Source: Rhodomicrobium lacus | Lineage (GTDB): Bacteria; Pseudomonadota; Alphaproteobacteria; Rhizobiales; Rhodomicrobiaceae | Assembly (NCBI RefSeq): GCF_003992725.1 | Contig: NZ_RZNF01000012.1 | Coordinates: 1,364,501 to 1,428,500 of the forward strand | Direction: 5' to 3' | Length of the DNA: 64,000 nucleotides | Shown: one piece after another, positions 1-7,609 of the stretch | Layout: each line of letters begins with the position of its first letter | Position numbering within the stretch: position 1 is the stretch's first letter | Notes under the pieces: generated by a model | Database searches by the model: none | Seen by the model: the letters and a program-made list of their open reading frames with translations, nothing else | What the model was told of the DNA's origin: nothing | Program-made: the position numbers and the translations under genes

Positions 1-18
1 AGCCAAAGCGACGGCAAT

Positions 19-37
19 GCGACGGGCTTCCCGTCGC
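19..37. terminator. Hairpin at the left edge, downstream of gluQ
   Basis: An 8-bp perfect inverted repeat (GCGACGGG / CCCGTCGC) with a 3-nt loop lies just past the gluQ stop codon on the minus strand. There is no T-run on either side, so it may only be a stabilising 3' hairpin and not an intrinsic terminator. Confidence 0.35.
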
Positions 38-43
38 GTGCGA

Positions 44-916
44 TCAGGCGAGCCGCATATGGCTTGTGCGTGGCACGGCGGCGGGGCTCCAATGCCCGAC
101 CCCGTGGCGGAGAATTTCCGCGCAGGGCGCAGGCGGCATCTCCGGCGGCACGTCCTGCCCGAGAAAGGCGAGTGCCCGCCACAGTAGGCGGCTATCGGCG
201 GGGGTCGGCAGTTCCTTCGCGTGCGTCTGCTTGGAAAGCTTGCTGCCATCGGCGTTGAGCGCGAGCGGCAGATGCATGTATCGCGGCTCGGGCAGGCCGA
301 GCAGCCGTTGCAGCACGATCTGCCGCGCGGTGTTGTCGAGGAGATCGGCGCCGCGCACGACATCGGTCACAGCCTGAAAGGCATCGTCGACCACCACGGC
401 GAGTTGATAGGCGAACAGCCCGTCGCGGCGCAGCACCACGAAATCGCCCACGGTCGCAGCGACGTCCTCGCGCTGCGGACCGAACACGCGATCGGCGAAG
501 TCCACGACGCCAGCGGGAACGCGGAGGCGCACGGCGGCATCGTCGCGCGGCGCCGTGAAGGCGTGGCATGTGCCGGGATAGACCGCGCCGCCGATCCGGG
601 CGAGATCGGCCCGTGAGCAGCGGCACCAGAAGACGTTTCCCGCGCGCCTGAGCGTTTCGAGCGCGTGCGCGTAGGCATCGAGCCTCCCGCTCTGAAACAA
701 CACGTCGCCGTCCCACTCGAAACCGTAAGCCCCAAGTTGCGCGAGGATGCGCGCCGCCGCCCCCGGCATCTCGCGCGGCGGGTCGATGTCTTCCATCCGC
801 ACGAGCCAGCGTCCGCCCGCAGCGCGCGCATCGCAATAGCTCGCGACGGCGGCGACGAGCGAGCCGAAATGCAAGGGCCCCGTGGGCGAGGGCGCGAAGC
901 GGCCGATATGGGTCAT
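44..916 (-). CDS. gluQ: Glutamyl-Q tRNA(Asp) synthetase
   Basis: 290 residues, the usual size of GluQRS, which resembles the catalytic half of glutamyl-tRNA synthetase and attaches glutamate to the queuosine base of tRNA(Asp) in the cytoplasm. The sequence shows the HIGH-class signature region near residues 9-19 (PSPTGPLHFGS), a CxC...C zinc-type cluster around residues 97-117 and a KMSKS-like SKLSK near residue 224. The anticodon-binding half of a true GltX is absent, which separates it from glutamyl-tRNA synthetase. The ATG at 914-916 is the natural start. The next gene (Fic) is 21 bp upstream in the same direction but has a very different base composition, so a shared transcript would be incidental. 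Confidence 0.93.
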   Translation of the reverse strand: MTHIGRFAPSPTGPLHFGSLVAAVASYCDARAAGGRWLVRMEDIDPPREMPGAAARILAQLGAYGFEWDGDVLFQSGRLDAYAHALETLRRAGNVFWCRCSRADLARIGGAVYPGTCHAFTAPRDDAAVRLRVPAGVVDFADRVFGPQREDVAATVGDFVVLRRDGLFAYQLAVVVDDAFQAVTDVVRGADLLDNTARQIVLQRLLGLPEPRYMHLPLALNADGSKLSKQTHAKELPTPADSRLLWRALAFLGQDVPPEMPPAPCAEILRHGVGHWSPAAVPRTSHMRLA

Positions 917-937
917 GCCGCAACCCGTCGCGCTCGA

Positions 938-2110
938 CTAATTAGCGAAAGGTTCCGCGCCTTGATTGAGAATAGATAGGTATCTATCATAAACGAATAT
1001 TTTATGTCGTCCCTTTCCTGTGGCTTCTTTTGTGATGCCAAGACTTTCAAGAGCGTTCAAGGCGCGCAACACGGTTGGAAGCGCAAGATCGCAGTCATCC
1101 TTTATTCGGGTTGTGTTCGTGACGGGATACCTCTTCATGAAGTCATACACAGTGAACACACTTGCTGCGTGTCTGCCTGAGTTGACTATTCTCTCCTTAT
1201 CTTTCGCAAACAAAGCAAGAATATTTTTTGCCGTGTCTGTAGCTTGATTTGCCGTTTCGGCCACGCCCACAAGAAAGAACCTGACCCAATCTTCCAAATT
1301 TCCGGTTTCCCTCACAGATTGAAGAAGACCATAATATTTTTCTCTATTGGTTTTGAAATACAAACTAAGATACAACAATGGCTGCTTGAGAATTCCTTTC
1401 TCGCACAAGATGAAAGTAATGAGAAGGCGGCCAAGCCGCCCGTTTCCGTCGAGGAAGGGATGGATCGTCTCAAATTGCACATGCGCCATCGCGGCTTTTA
1501 CGAGCACGGGAAGGGCAGCTTTCTCGTCGTGCAAAAATTTCTCGAATTCGCCGAGCACTTCCATCAAGCGTTCCGGAGGCGGGGGAACGAAAGCCGCGTT
1601 GCCCGGTCTGGATCCGCCGATCCAATTTTGTGAAGTTCGAAACTCACCTGGCATTTTGTGCCCGCCACGCGAGTTGTTCATCAGCTTTCCGTGAATTTCT
1701 CTGATCAGGCGGAGCGATAGCGGTAGCTCTTTCAGACGCTCCAAACCATATGACATGGCTTCCACATAACAGGAAACTTCCGTCACGTCGTCTATAGGCA
1801 CACCCGGCGCATCGGTCGTCTCAAAGAGCAAGAGATCGGAAAGAGAAGACTGCGTCCCTTCGATCTGAGAAGACAGCACAGCTTCTTTTCTGACGTACAT
1901 GTAAATAAAAAGGGAGGGGTCAGGCAAAATCATGCTCATGCCGTCGAGCCTGCCGAGCGCAACGCTGGCTTGATCGAGCAGAGGAAAAAGTTCGTTCATC
2001 TCCAGAGGGGGATTTGGTGGCAGAGGATTCGGAACGTAGGAATTGTAATATTCCCCACCGACACCGGAAGACTTTACATATTGCCCAACGCGTCCGCTGG
2101 CTTGAGCCAT
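938..2110 (-). CDS. Fic-domain protein (probable AMPylase) with C-terminal winged helix
   Basis: 390 residues. The Fic core motif HPFLDGNGRLGR (residues 217-228) carries the catalytic His and the phosphate-binding loop. An N-terminal SSQIEG (residues 80-85) matches the [S/T]xxxE[G/N] inhibitory helix of class II Fic proteins, so the enzyme is probably self-inhibited. The last ~70 residues look like a winged helix-turn-helix. Fic proteins usually transfer AMP from ATP to a target protein; the target is unknown here. The start has a good AGGGG ribosome site 7 bases upstream. Base composition is clearly more AT-rich than the flanking genes, and no antitoxin gene is adjacent, suggesting horizontal acquisition of a stand-alone gene. 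Confidence 0.92.
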   Translation of the reverse strand: MAQASGRVGQYVKSSGVGGEYYNSYVPNPLPPNPPLEMNELFPLLDQASVALGRLDGMSMILPDPSLFIYMYVRKEAVLSSQIEGTQSSLSDLLLFETTDAPGVPIDDVTEVSCYVEAMSYGLERLKELPLSLRLIREIHGKLMNNSRGGHKMPGEFRTSQNWIGGSRPGNAAFVPPPPERLMEVLGEFEKFLHDEKAALPVLVKAAMAHVQFETIHPFLDGNGRLGRLLITFILCEKGILKQPLLYLSLYFKTNREKYYGLLQSVRETGNLEDWVRFFLVGVAETANQATDTAKNILALFAKDKERIVNSGRHAASVFTVYDFMKRYPVTNTTRIKDDCDLALPTVLRALNALESLGITKEATGKGRHKIFVYDRYLSILNQGAEPFAN

Positions 2111-2355
2111 CGATTCCCCTGCTAACGAAAAAAGGCATTTTCGTTCGTCGAATCACACTAACTAACATGATTGAGAGTTGCAAGAAGACATCTAACGATA
2201 ACAGCGCTTTTTGTTATTATCACCGCACTTCCTGGGATAAATCACGATAACCCCTTTGCTCGGGAATCAAAAAAGCCCAAGTGAATGTTCGTCGTCGCCA
2301 GCGGCTCGTCTGTCATCGCCCGCAGCCGCTCCTGTGACACCCGAAAGGCCATGGC

Positions 2356-2700
2356 ATGGAACCGAAAGACACTACGACCAACGAAGGCTTCAAGGGCTTC
2401 ACCAACCAGGCGTGCCCGTTCTTGCCGTGTCACAAAGGCGTTCGCGGCAAGTTCAATTGCCTGTTTTGCTATTGCCCGCTTATCGCCTATGAATGCCCTG
2501 GCCCGTACATCGTCTATACCGACGCGAACGGAATGCGGCGAAAGGATTGCTCGAATTGCACCCTGCCGCATAACGGCTATCGCGGAAGCTGGAACTTCAT
2601 CCAGAAGTGGCTGAAGAAACCGGAGATCTGGGACGGGCACGATCAGACGCGCGAATTCCGGCTGAAAGCGCCGCCGGTAGAAAACGAAACAGACGAATGA
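2356..2700 (+). CDS. Cysteine-rich small domain protein, cobalamin-associated
   Basis: 114 residues with eight cysteines in CxxxxC, CxxCxC, C and CxxC spacings, typical of the 'cysteine-rich small domain' family (PF04071-like), a predicted metal-binding domain often found beside cobalamin genes. There is no signal peptide. The start is an ATG with AAAGG 8 bases upstream. The stop codon overlaps the start of cobQ (ATGA at 2697-2700), so the two are probably translationally coupled, which points to a role in corrinoid synthesis or cobalt handling. The biochemical function of the family is not known to me, and none is assigned. Confidence 0.8.
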   Translation: MEPKDTTTNEGFKGFTNQACPFLPCHKGVRGKFNCLFCYCPLIAYECPGPYIVYTDANGMRRKDCSNCTLPHNGYRGSWNFIQKWLKKPEIWDGHDQTREFRLKAPPVENETDE

Positions 2701-4286
2701 CCGCCGACACGATCCCCGCACAGGCCGCCGAACTCATCGCCCGCATCGCCTATCAGCCCGCGCCCGAGGGACTGCCGCGCCGCGCCCGCTCGATCATGAT
2801 CCAGGGCACGGCGTCGGACGTCGGCAAGAGCATGGTCGTCGCGGGGCTGTGCCGGGCGTATGCGCGGCGCGGCCTCGTGGTGCGTCCGTTCAAGGCGCAG
2901 AACATGTCGAACAACGCCGCCGTGGCCGCAGACAGCGACCTGCCGCCCGGCCCAGATGGCGAGATCGTTTACGGTGAGATCGGCCGCGCGCAGGCGATGC
3001 AGGCGCGCGCAGCGAAGGCCGCCCCGTCGATCCACATGAACCCCGTGCTTTTGAAGCCGCAGACGGATATCGGCTCGCAGGTCGTTCTGCGCGGGCGCGT
3101 GCTCGGCAATTGCCCGGCGCGGATCTATCATCACATGCGCCAGAAGATGATGCCTGCCGTGATCGACAGTCTCGACCGGCTCCGCGCCGAGGCCGATCTC
3201 GTCATCGTGGAGGGCGCGGGCAGCGGCGCGGAAATCTATCTTCGCAACTCCGACATCACGAACATGCACCTCGCCGAAGCGGGCGGCCTGCCGGTGGTGA
3301 TCCTGTCGGACATCGACCGGGGCGGCACGATGGCGGCCATCGTCGGCAGCCATCTGCTTCTGTCCGAGGCCGACCGCGCGCGGGTGAAAGGCTACATCGT
3401 CAACAAGTTTCGCGGCGATTTCTCGCTTTTCGAGCCGGGCGTGAAAACCATCACCGAAGCCACGGGGTGGCCCTTCCTCGGCGTGCTGCGCTGGTTCGAC
3501 AGCGCGGAGCGGCTTCCCGCAGAAGACTCGCTCGCTCTGGAGCGTCCGGCCGAGGGCGAGGGGCGCGGCGTCAAAGTCGCGGTGCCTCGCCTGTCTCGCG
3601 TGGCGAATTTCGACGACCTCGATCCGCTGGCGGCGGAACCCGGCGTTTCGCTCAAGTGGATTCAGCCGGGCAACCCGATCCCCGCCGACACCGACGTCGT
3701 CATCCTGCCGGGCTCGAAGGCGACGCGCACGGACCTCGACGTGCTCCGCCGCGAGGGCTGGGACATCGACATTCTCGCGCATGCGCGGCGCGGCGGTCGC
3801 GTGATCGGACTTTGCGCGGGCTTCCAGATGTTGGGCCGCGTGGTGCGCGATCCGCAAGGCATCGAGGGGCCGGCGGGCGAGAGGGCGGGCCTCGGCCTGC
3901 TCGACATCGAGACGGAAATCGGCGGCGAAAAGCGGCTGATCGACATCGACACCACGGACCGCGCGACGGGCTGCCGGGTGACTGGCTATGAGATGCATAT
4001 GGGGCGCACGACCGGCGCAGGGCTCGAACGTCCCTGGCTCGTGCTCGACGACGGGCGCGGAGGCACCCGGCCCGAGGGCGCGTTATCGGCGAACGGCCTC
4101 ATCGCGGGCGCCTACGTGCACGGCCTGTTCGGCTCGAACGAGTTTCGCGCGCATTGGCTCCAAAGCATCGGCGCGGCGGCATCCGGCCTGGATTTCGACG
4201 CGCGCATCGAAGCGGCTCTCGAAGCGCTGGCGGATCACGTCGAAAAGAACCTCGATCTCGACGCGCTGCTGGCGCTGGCGGTTTGA
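2697..4286 (+). CDS. cobQ: Cobyric acid synthase (glutamine-hydrolysing)
   Basis: 529 residues from the ATG at 2697, which overlaps the preceding stop; an in-frame start at 2607 exists but would overlap the cysteine-rich gene by 94 bases. CobQ amidates four carboxyl groups of adenosylcobyrinic a,c-diamide using glutamine and ATP, late in cobalamin synthesis. The N-terminal half has a dethiobiotin-synthetase-like P-loop (GTASDVGKS) and the C-terminal half a type 1 glutamine amidotransferase with Cys373 (LCAGFQMLG) and His475 (VHGLFGS). No other cobalamin gene lies in the window and no cobalamin riboswitch was recognised upstream, so the rest of the pathway must be elsewhere. Confidence 0.94.
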   Translation: MTADTIPAQAAELIARIAYQPAPEGLPRRARSIMIQGTASDVGKSMVVAGLCRAYARRGLVVRPFKAQNMSNNAAVAADSDLPPGPDGEIVYGEIGRAQAMQARAAKAAPSIHMNPVLLKPQTDIGSQVVLRGRVLGNCPARIYHHMRQKMMPAVIDSLDRLRAEADLVIVEGAGSGAEIYLRNSDITNMHLAEAGGLPVVILSDIDRGGTMAAIVGSHLLLSEADRARVKGYIVNKFRGDFSLFEPGVKTITEATGWPFLGVLRWFDSAERLPAEDSLALERPAEGEGRGVKVAVPRLSRVANFDDLDPLAAEPGVSLKWIQPGNPIPADTDVVILPGSKATRTDLDVLRREGWDIDILAHARRGGRVIGLCAGFQMLGRVVRDPQGIEGPAGERAGLGLLDIETEIGGEKRLIDIDTTDRATGCRVTGYEMHMGRTTGAGLERPWLVLDDGRGGTRPEGALSANGLIAGAYVHGLFGSNEFRAHWLQSIGAAASGLDFDARIEAALEALADHVEKNLDLDALLALAV

Positions 4287-4408
4287 AGCGCGCTTTGCCT
4301 TCACAAGGCGGCGAGCGCGCCACGAAGACTTGAGCGCACCGATAAAACCTGATTTCCGCCGCAAACGAAGCCGTTGACCGCGCCGCGCGCCTCGCTTATC
4401 TGCTGAGC

Positions 4409-4939
4409 ATGGCTATACGATCCATTGTCACGATCCCGGACGCGATCCTGCGCGAAAAGTCGAAACCCGTCGAAACGGTCGACGACGAGTTGCGAGCGCT
4501 CGCACACGACATGCTTGAAACCATGTACGCCGCGCCGGGCATCGGGCTGGCGGCGGTGCAGGTCGGCGTGCTGCGCCGCCTTATCGTGATGGACGCGCAG
4601 AAGGGCGACGAGAAGGGCAAGAATCCGCTCATTCTCATCAACCCCGAGATTCTCGCTCACGGCGACGCGCTGCGCGTTCATGAGGAAGGCTGTCTGTCCA
4701 TTCCGCAGATGTACGCGGAGGTGGAACGTCCCGCGCTTGTGCGCGTGAGTTACATCGACGCCGACGGCAAGCAGCAGGAACGCGATTTCGCCGATCTTGA
4801 GGCGACCCTCGTGCAACACGAGATCGACCACCTGGAAGGACGGCTGTTCATCGATCACCTGTCGCGGCTGAAGCGGACGCTTATCATCCGCAAGTTCCAG
4901 AAGATGCAACGCGAGCGCGCCAAGGCCGAGGTTCTGTAA
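4409..4939 (+). CDS. def: Peptide deformylase
   Basis: 176 residues, normal for a bacterial deformylase, which removes the formyl group from the N-terminal Met of nascent proteins. All three metal-site motifs are intact: GIGLAAVQ (44-51), EGCLS with Cys95, and HEIDH (137-141) with the two His ligands and catalytic Glu. In many bacteria def is followed by fmt; here the next gene is convergent and unrelated, so this copy stands alone. No strong ribosome site is seen before the ATG at 4409. Confidence 0.95.
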   Translation: MAIRSIVTIPDAILREKSKPVETVDDELRALAHDMLETMYAAPGIGLAAVQVGVLRRLIVMDAQKGDEKGKNPLILINPEILAHGDALRVHEEGCLSIPQMYAEVERPALVRVSYIDADGKQQERDFADLEATLVQHEIDHLEGRLFIDHLSRLKRTLIIRKFQKMQRERAKAEVL

Positions 4940-4994
4940 GCGCCGCCGGGTTTTGCAAATACTGACAAGCCCGAAGCGCCATGCTTCGATCAGC

Positions 4995-5696
4995 TTACGC
5001 GCTGTGCCACGCCGCCAGCGTGTGCGCCAGAAAGTCGGGCTGTTCCAGCGTGGACAGATGACCGCAATCCGGCACGACTTCGAGTTTCGCAACGGGAATC
5101 GCATCGGCGATTTCCTTCGCGAGCGCGGGCGGCGTTAACTCGTCGCCATAACCCACCACGACGAGCGTCGGGCAGCGGATCGAGCCGAGATAGGGCCGCG
5201 AATCCCGCCGCCCCATGATTGCCGTCTGCTGGCGGACGAAGACCTCCGAACCGCCTTCGAGGATCATGCTTTCGACGATAGCGCGAAGAGCATGATCGTT
5301 GCGACGGCTTGCGTGCACGAAAACAGGGAACAGCAGCCCCGGCAGATCGCCGAACTTGCCGGTTTGCGCCATCTCGATCTGGTGCTTGCGGCGCGCCGTC
5401 TGCTCCGGGGTATCCGGGCGCGCCGTGGTATCGAGCAGCGCGAGCTTGGCCACGCGATCGGGAGCGCGCCGCAGGATCTCGAAAGCGACATAGCCGCCCA
5501 TCGAAAGCCCGGCAAGCGCGAAACGCGGCGGAGCGGCGGCCAGCACATCGTCGGCGAGGCCCGCTATGGAGTCGCTTCGTGTGTGGTTGGCCACCGTGAC
5601 GGCCGCTCCCTGTCTGAACAGCACGGGAAGCTGGCTGCCGTAAAGCCGCGTGTCGCAGCCGAGGCCCGGGATCAACAGCGTTGGCAAGATTTCCAT
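4995..5696 (-). CDS. Alpha/beta hydrolase
   Basis: 233 residues from the ATG at 5694-5696, preceded by a GGAGAGA ribosome site; a longer frame to 5771 is open but its extra 25 residues look non-coding. The alpha/beta hydrolase fold is shown by the nucleophile elbow GLSMGG (Ser65), an Asp near 185 (GYGDELTPP) and His213 (DCGHLSTLEQP). The substrate is unknown; similar proteins include lactone and ester hydrolases. No signal peptide, so cytoplasmic. The gene is downstream of phyR in the same direction, but a tandem repeat and possible promoter separate them. Confidence 0.85.
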   Translation of the reverse strand: MEILPTLLIPGLGCDTRLYGSQLPVLFRQGAAVTVANHTRSDSIAGLADDVLAAAPPRFALAGLSMGGYVAFEILRRAPDRVAKLALLDTTARPDTPEQTARRKHQIEMAQTGKFGDLPGLLFPVFVHASRRNDHALRAIVESMILEGGSEVFVRQQTAIMGRRDSRPYLGSIRCPTLVVVGYGDELTPPALAKEIADAIPVAKLEVVPDCGHLSTLEQPDFLAHTLAAWHSA

Positions 5697-5774
5697 GATG
5701 CGTCTCTCCGGCTCCCCTCGTGCAACCCCCGTGACTTCCGACCGGGGATGCACGCGACTTGAGCAGCACATTCT

Positions 5775-5805
5775 TATGTAAGCGCTCTATGTAAGCGCTC
5801 GTCAA
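5775..5805 (-). promoter_or_regulatory. 13-bp tandem repeat and possible hydrolase promoter
   Basis: TATGTAAGCGCTC is repeated exactly in tandem at 5775-5787 and 5788-5800, directly after the phyR stop. On the minus strand a TTGACG (5800-5805) precedes the repeats and TACATA (5775-5780) could act as a -10 element with a long 19-bp spacer. Adjacent identical half-sites suggest a regulator site controlling the hydrolase. Confidence 0.4.
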
Positions 5806-6644
5806 CGCGCGTCGGCAGCCGACTCCGAGGCGTTCCGGGAGAGCACGCCGTTGCCGTCCTTCACGCGCGAGCGCACCTGGAAGAACAGCGCCTGCCCGAT
5901 GATGGCTTTCACGGTTTCGGCGTTGAACGGCTTCGCGATGAGGAAGGTGGGTTCCGGCTTGGCACCGGTAAGCAGAAGCTCCGGATGCCCCGTTATGAAG
6001 ATGACCGGAAGTTCGAGGGAACCCAGGATTTCGTTCACGGCCTCCACGCCCGAACTGCCATCCGCCAGCTGAATATCGGAGAGGATGAGATCCGGCTGGT
6101 TTTCCTTCGCGAGCTTGAGCGCGGCGCTGTGCGTACGCGCGGTGCCCGTCACGTTGTGGCCGATGCCCGTAACGATTTCTTCGAGATGAGCGGCGGTGAG
6201 CGGTTCATCCTCGATGATGAGGATGTCGGCCGGATCGAGCTGGCTCGCAATTTCATGATCCGCCGCCGCGATCAGCAGCGCGACTTCGCCCGTGTCGATA
6301 TCGAGGATTTTTGCGATCGCGTCGGCGTCGAAGCCTTCCACCGACAGGAGCAGAAAGGCCTGCCTAGGCTTTGGCGTGAGCGTTTGCAGCCCATGGATCG
6401 CCTCGGAAGTCTCGCTGGCGAAGGTCGGAAAGTCGTTGGTCCCGACCGAATTCCAGATCTTCAGGAAGACGCGATAGAGCGCAATCTTCGGTTCAAGCCC
6501 CGCAGGAAAAAGGGCCGGATCGTCGACCAGCGCTTCAAGGAGCGCAACGACGTAGGCATCTCCGCTTTCCTGCGAACCGGAAAGCGCACGCGCAAATCGC
6601 CGAAGCGATGGCAGATGCGGAGCAATTGATTGCGAAACAGACAT
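5802..6644 (-). CDS. phyR: General stress response anti-anti-sigma response regulator PhyR
   Basis: 280 residues from the ATG at 6642-6644. Residues 1-~130 are a sigma-factor-like (EcfG-mimic) domain; residues ~138-260 are a receiver with Asp190 (LILSD) as the phospho-acceptor. In alphaproteobacteria phosphorylated PhyR binds NepR through the sigma-like domain and frees the sigma factor EcfG. The gene diverges from nepR-ecfG, the standard arrangement, and has a GGAAC-N17-GTT promoter upstream, so positive feedback by EcfG is expected. A longer frame to 6947 overlaps nepR on the other strand and is rejected. The C-terminal tail of about 20 residues after the receiver is longer than usual. Confidence 0.95.
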   Translation of the reverse strand: MSVSQSIAPHLPSLRRFARALSGSQESGDAYVVALLEALVDDPALFPAGLEPKIALYRVFLKIWNSVGTNDFPTFASETSEAIHGLQTLTPKPRQAFLLLSVEGFDADAIAKILDIDTGEVALLIAAADHEIASQLDPADILIIEDEPLTAAHLEEIVTGIGHNVTGTARTHSAALKLAKENQPDLILSDIQLADGSSGVEAVNEILGSLELPVIFITGHPELLLTGAKPEPTFLIAKPFNAETVKAIIGQALFFQVRSRVKDGNGVLSRNASESAADAR

Positions 6645-6692
6645 ATGGCGTACCCCAAGAGATAATTGTCCAGGCGTAGTTGATTTTACTGC

Positions 6693-6717
6693 AACAAACG
6701 CCCGTAGCGGGTGTTCC
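6693..6717 (-). promoter_or_regulatory. EcfG-type promoter of phyR
   Basis: On the minus strand GGAAC (6713-6717) is followed by 17 bases and then GTT (6693-6695), matching the alphaproteobacterial general stress response consensus GGAAC-N16/17-GTT. It lies about 50 bases upstream of the phyR start. No equivalent was found on the plus strand for nepR. Confidence 0.7.
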
Positions 6718-6790
6718 GGTACATTGATGATTTGTGAAAATTTGCTCCCTGTCCAGAGTGGCCGGTGACTCCTCTCAACAACAAGGAACC

Positions 6791-7084
6791 ATGATGAACG
6801 AAAACGATACGAGCGAGCGCGAAGCGAGCGCTCCTCTCCCGCAGTCGCCTCTGAAAAGCGAAGAGGCCGGTTTGGTTCTGAATTTGAAAGATGGTCCCGG
6901 AGAAAAAAAAGACGCTCCCGACGGGGCCGGCGATCTCGCGCAAACAACGTCTTTCAACCCCACTTATGATGAGGCTCGGTTCGCCGCCGGTGTGGTCAAA
7001 CTCTACGAGAAGCTTCTCGCGGAGCCCATTCCCGACGAAATGCTGGCTCTTATCAACAAGATCGAAAAGCAGGAGCGCAACTGA
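6791..7084 (+). CDS. nepR: Anti-sigma factor NepR
   Basis: 97 residues from the first of two adjacent ATGs (6791; the second, at 6794, is better spaced from the AAGGA at 6783-6787 and may be the true start). The N-terminal half is low in complexity and acidic, as in other NepR proteins. The C-terminal core (KLYEKLLAEPIPDEMLALI, roughly residues 69-87) is the conserved NepR helix pair that clamps EcfG and binds the PhyR sigma-like domain. Its stop codon directly abuts the ecfG start, which implies co-translation and stoichiometric production of the sigma/anti-sigma pair. Confidence 0.92.
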   Translation: MMNENDTSEREASAPLPQSPLKSEEAGLVLNLKDGPGEKKDAPDGAGDLAQTTSFNPTYDEARFAAGVVKLYEKLLAEPIPDEMLALINKIEKQERN

Positions 7085-7609
7085 ATGGGTAATCCCGCCG
7101 ATGCAAACCTGCGGCAAGAGTTGGTCAAGTGGATCCCGAACCTGCGCGCATTCGCATTGTCGCTGACACAAAGCTCGCAGCATTCGGACGATCTGGTTCA
7201 GGACACGCTCGTCAAGGCCCTGTCAAATCTCGACAAGTTTCAGGAGGGCACGAACCTGCGCGCATGGCTGTTCACGATCCTTCGCAACAGCTTCTACAAT
7301 GACATTCGTTACAAGAAATATCACCAGACCGCTCCGCTCGACGACGTCGACCCGTCAAATCTGGAAACCCGCGCAACGCAGGAAAAATACATCGAGTTCA
7401 AGGACGTCTTGAAAGGACTCAGCGGCCTCGTCCCCGAGCAGCGCGAGGCAATCATCCTGATCGCGGCGGAGGGATTATCCTATGAGGAGGCGGCGGCCGT
7501 CTGTAATTGCCCCGTGGGGACCGTGAAAAGTCGCCTCAGCCGCGCCCGCCAGCGCCTTGAAGAATTCGTGAACGGTGAAAAGGCGCTTCCGATTGACGCG
7601 ACACCATGA
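7085..7609 (+). CDS. ecfG: General stress response ECF sigma factor EcfG
   Basis: 174 residues. Region 2 (DDLVQDTLVKAL ... LRAWLFTILRN) and region 4 (YEEAAAVCNCPVGTVKSRLSRAR) of an ECF sigma factor are intact. EcfG directs RNA polymerase to GGAAC/GTT promoters when NepR is titrated by phosphorylated PhyR. It starts on the base after the nepR stop, and its own stop overlaps the start of the next kinase gene (ATGA at 7606-7609), so nepR, ecfG and the kinase form one tightly coupled transcription unit. Confidence 0.95.
   Translation: MGNPADANLRQELVKWIPNLRAFALSLTQSSQHSDDLVQDTLVKALSNLDKFQEGTNLRAWLFTILRNSFYNDIRYKKYHQTAPLDDVDPSNLETRATQEKYIEFKDVLKGLSGLVPEQREAIILIAAEGLSYEEAAAVCNCPVGTVKSRLSRARQRLEEFVNGEKALPIDATP

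Noticed and set aside
2111-2355. Possible cobalamin riboswitch before the cysteine-rich gene and cobQ
   Set aside because: No B12-box-like AGCCAGGAGACCTGCC or other conserved core was found; the region is AT-rich and may belong to the Fic gene.
6645-6790. EcfG-type promoter for nepR-ecfG on the plus strand
   Set aside because: The only plus-strand GGAAC (6784-6788) is at the ribosome site, too close to the start to be a promoter.
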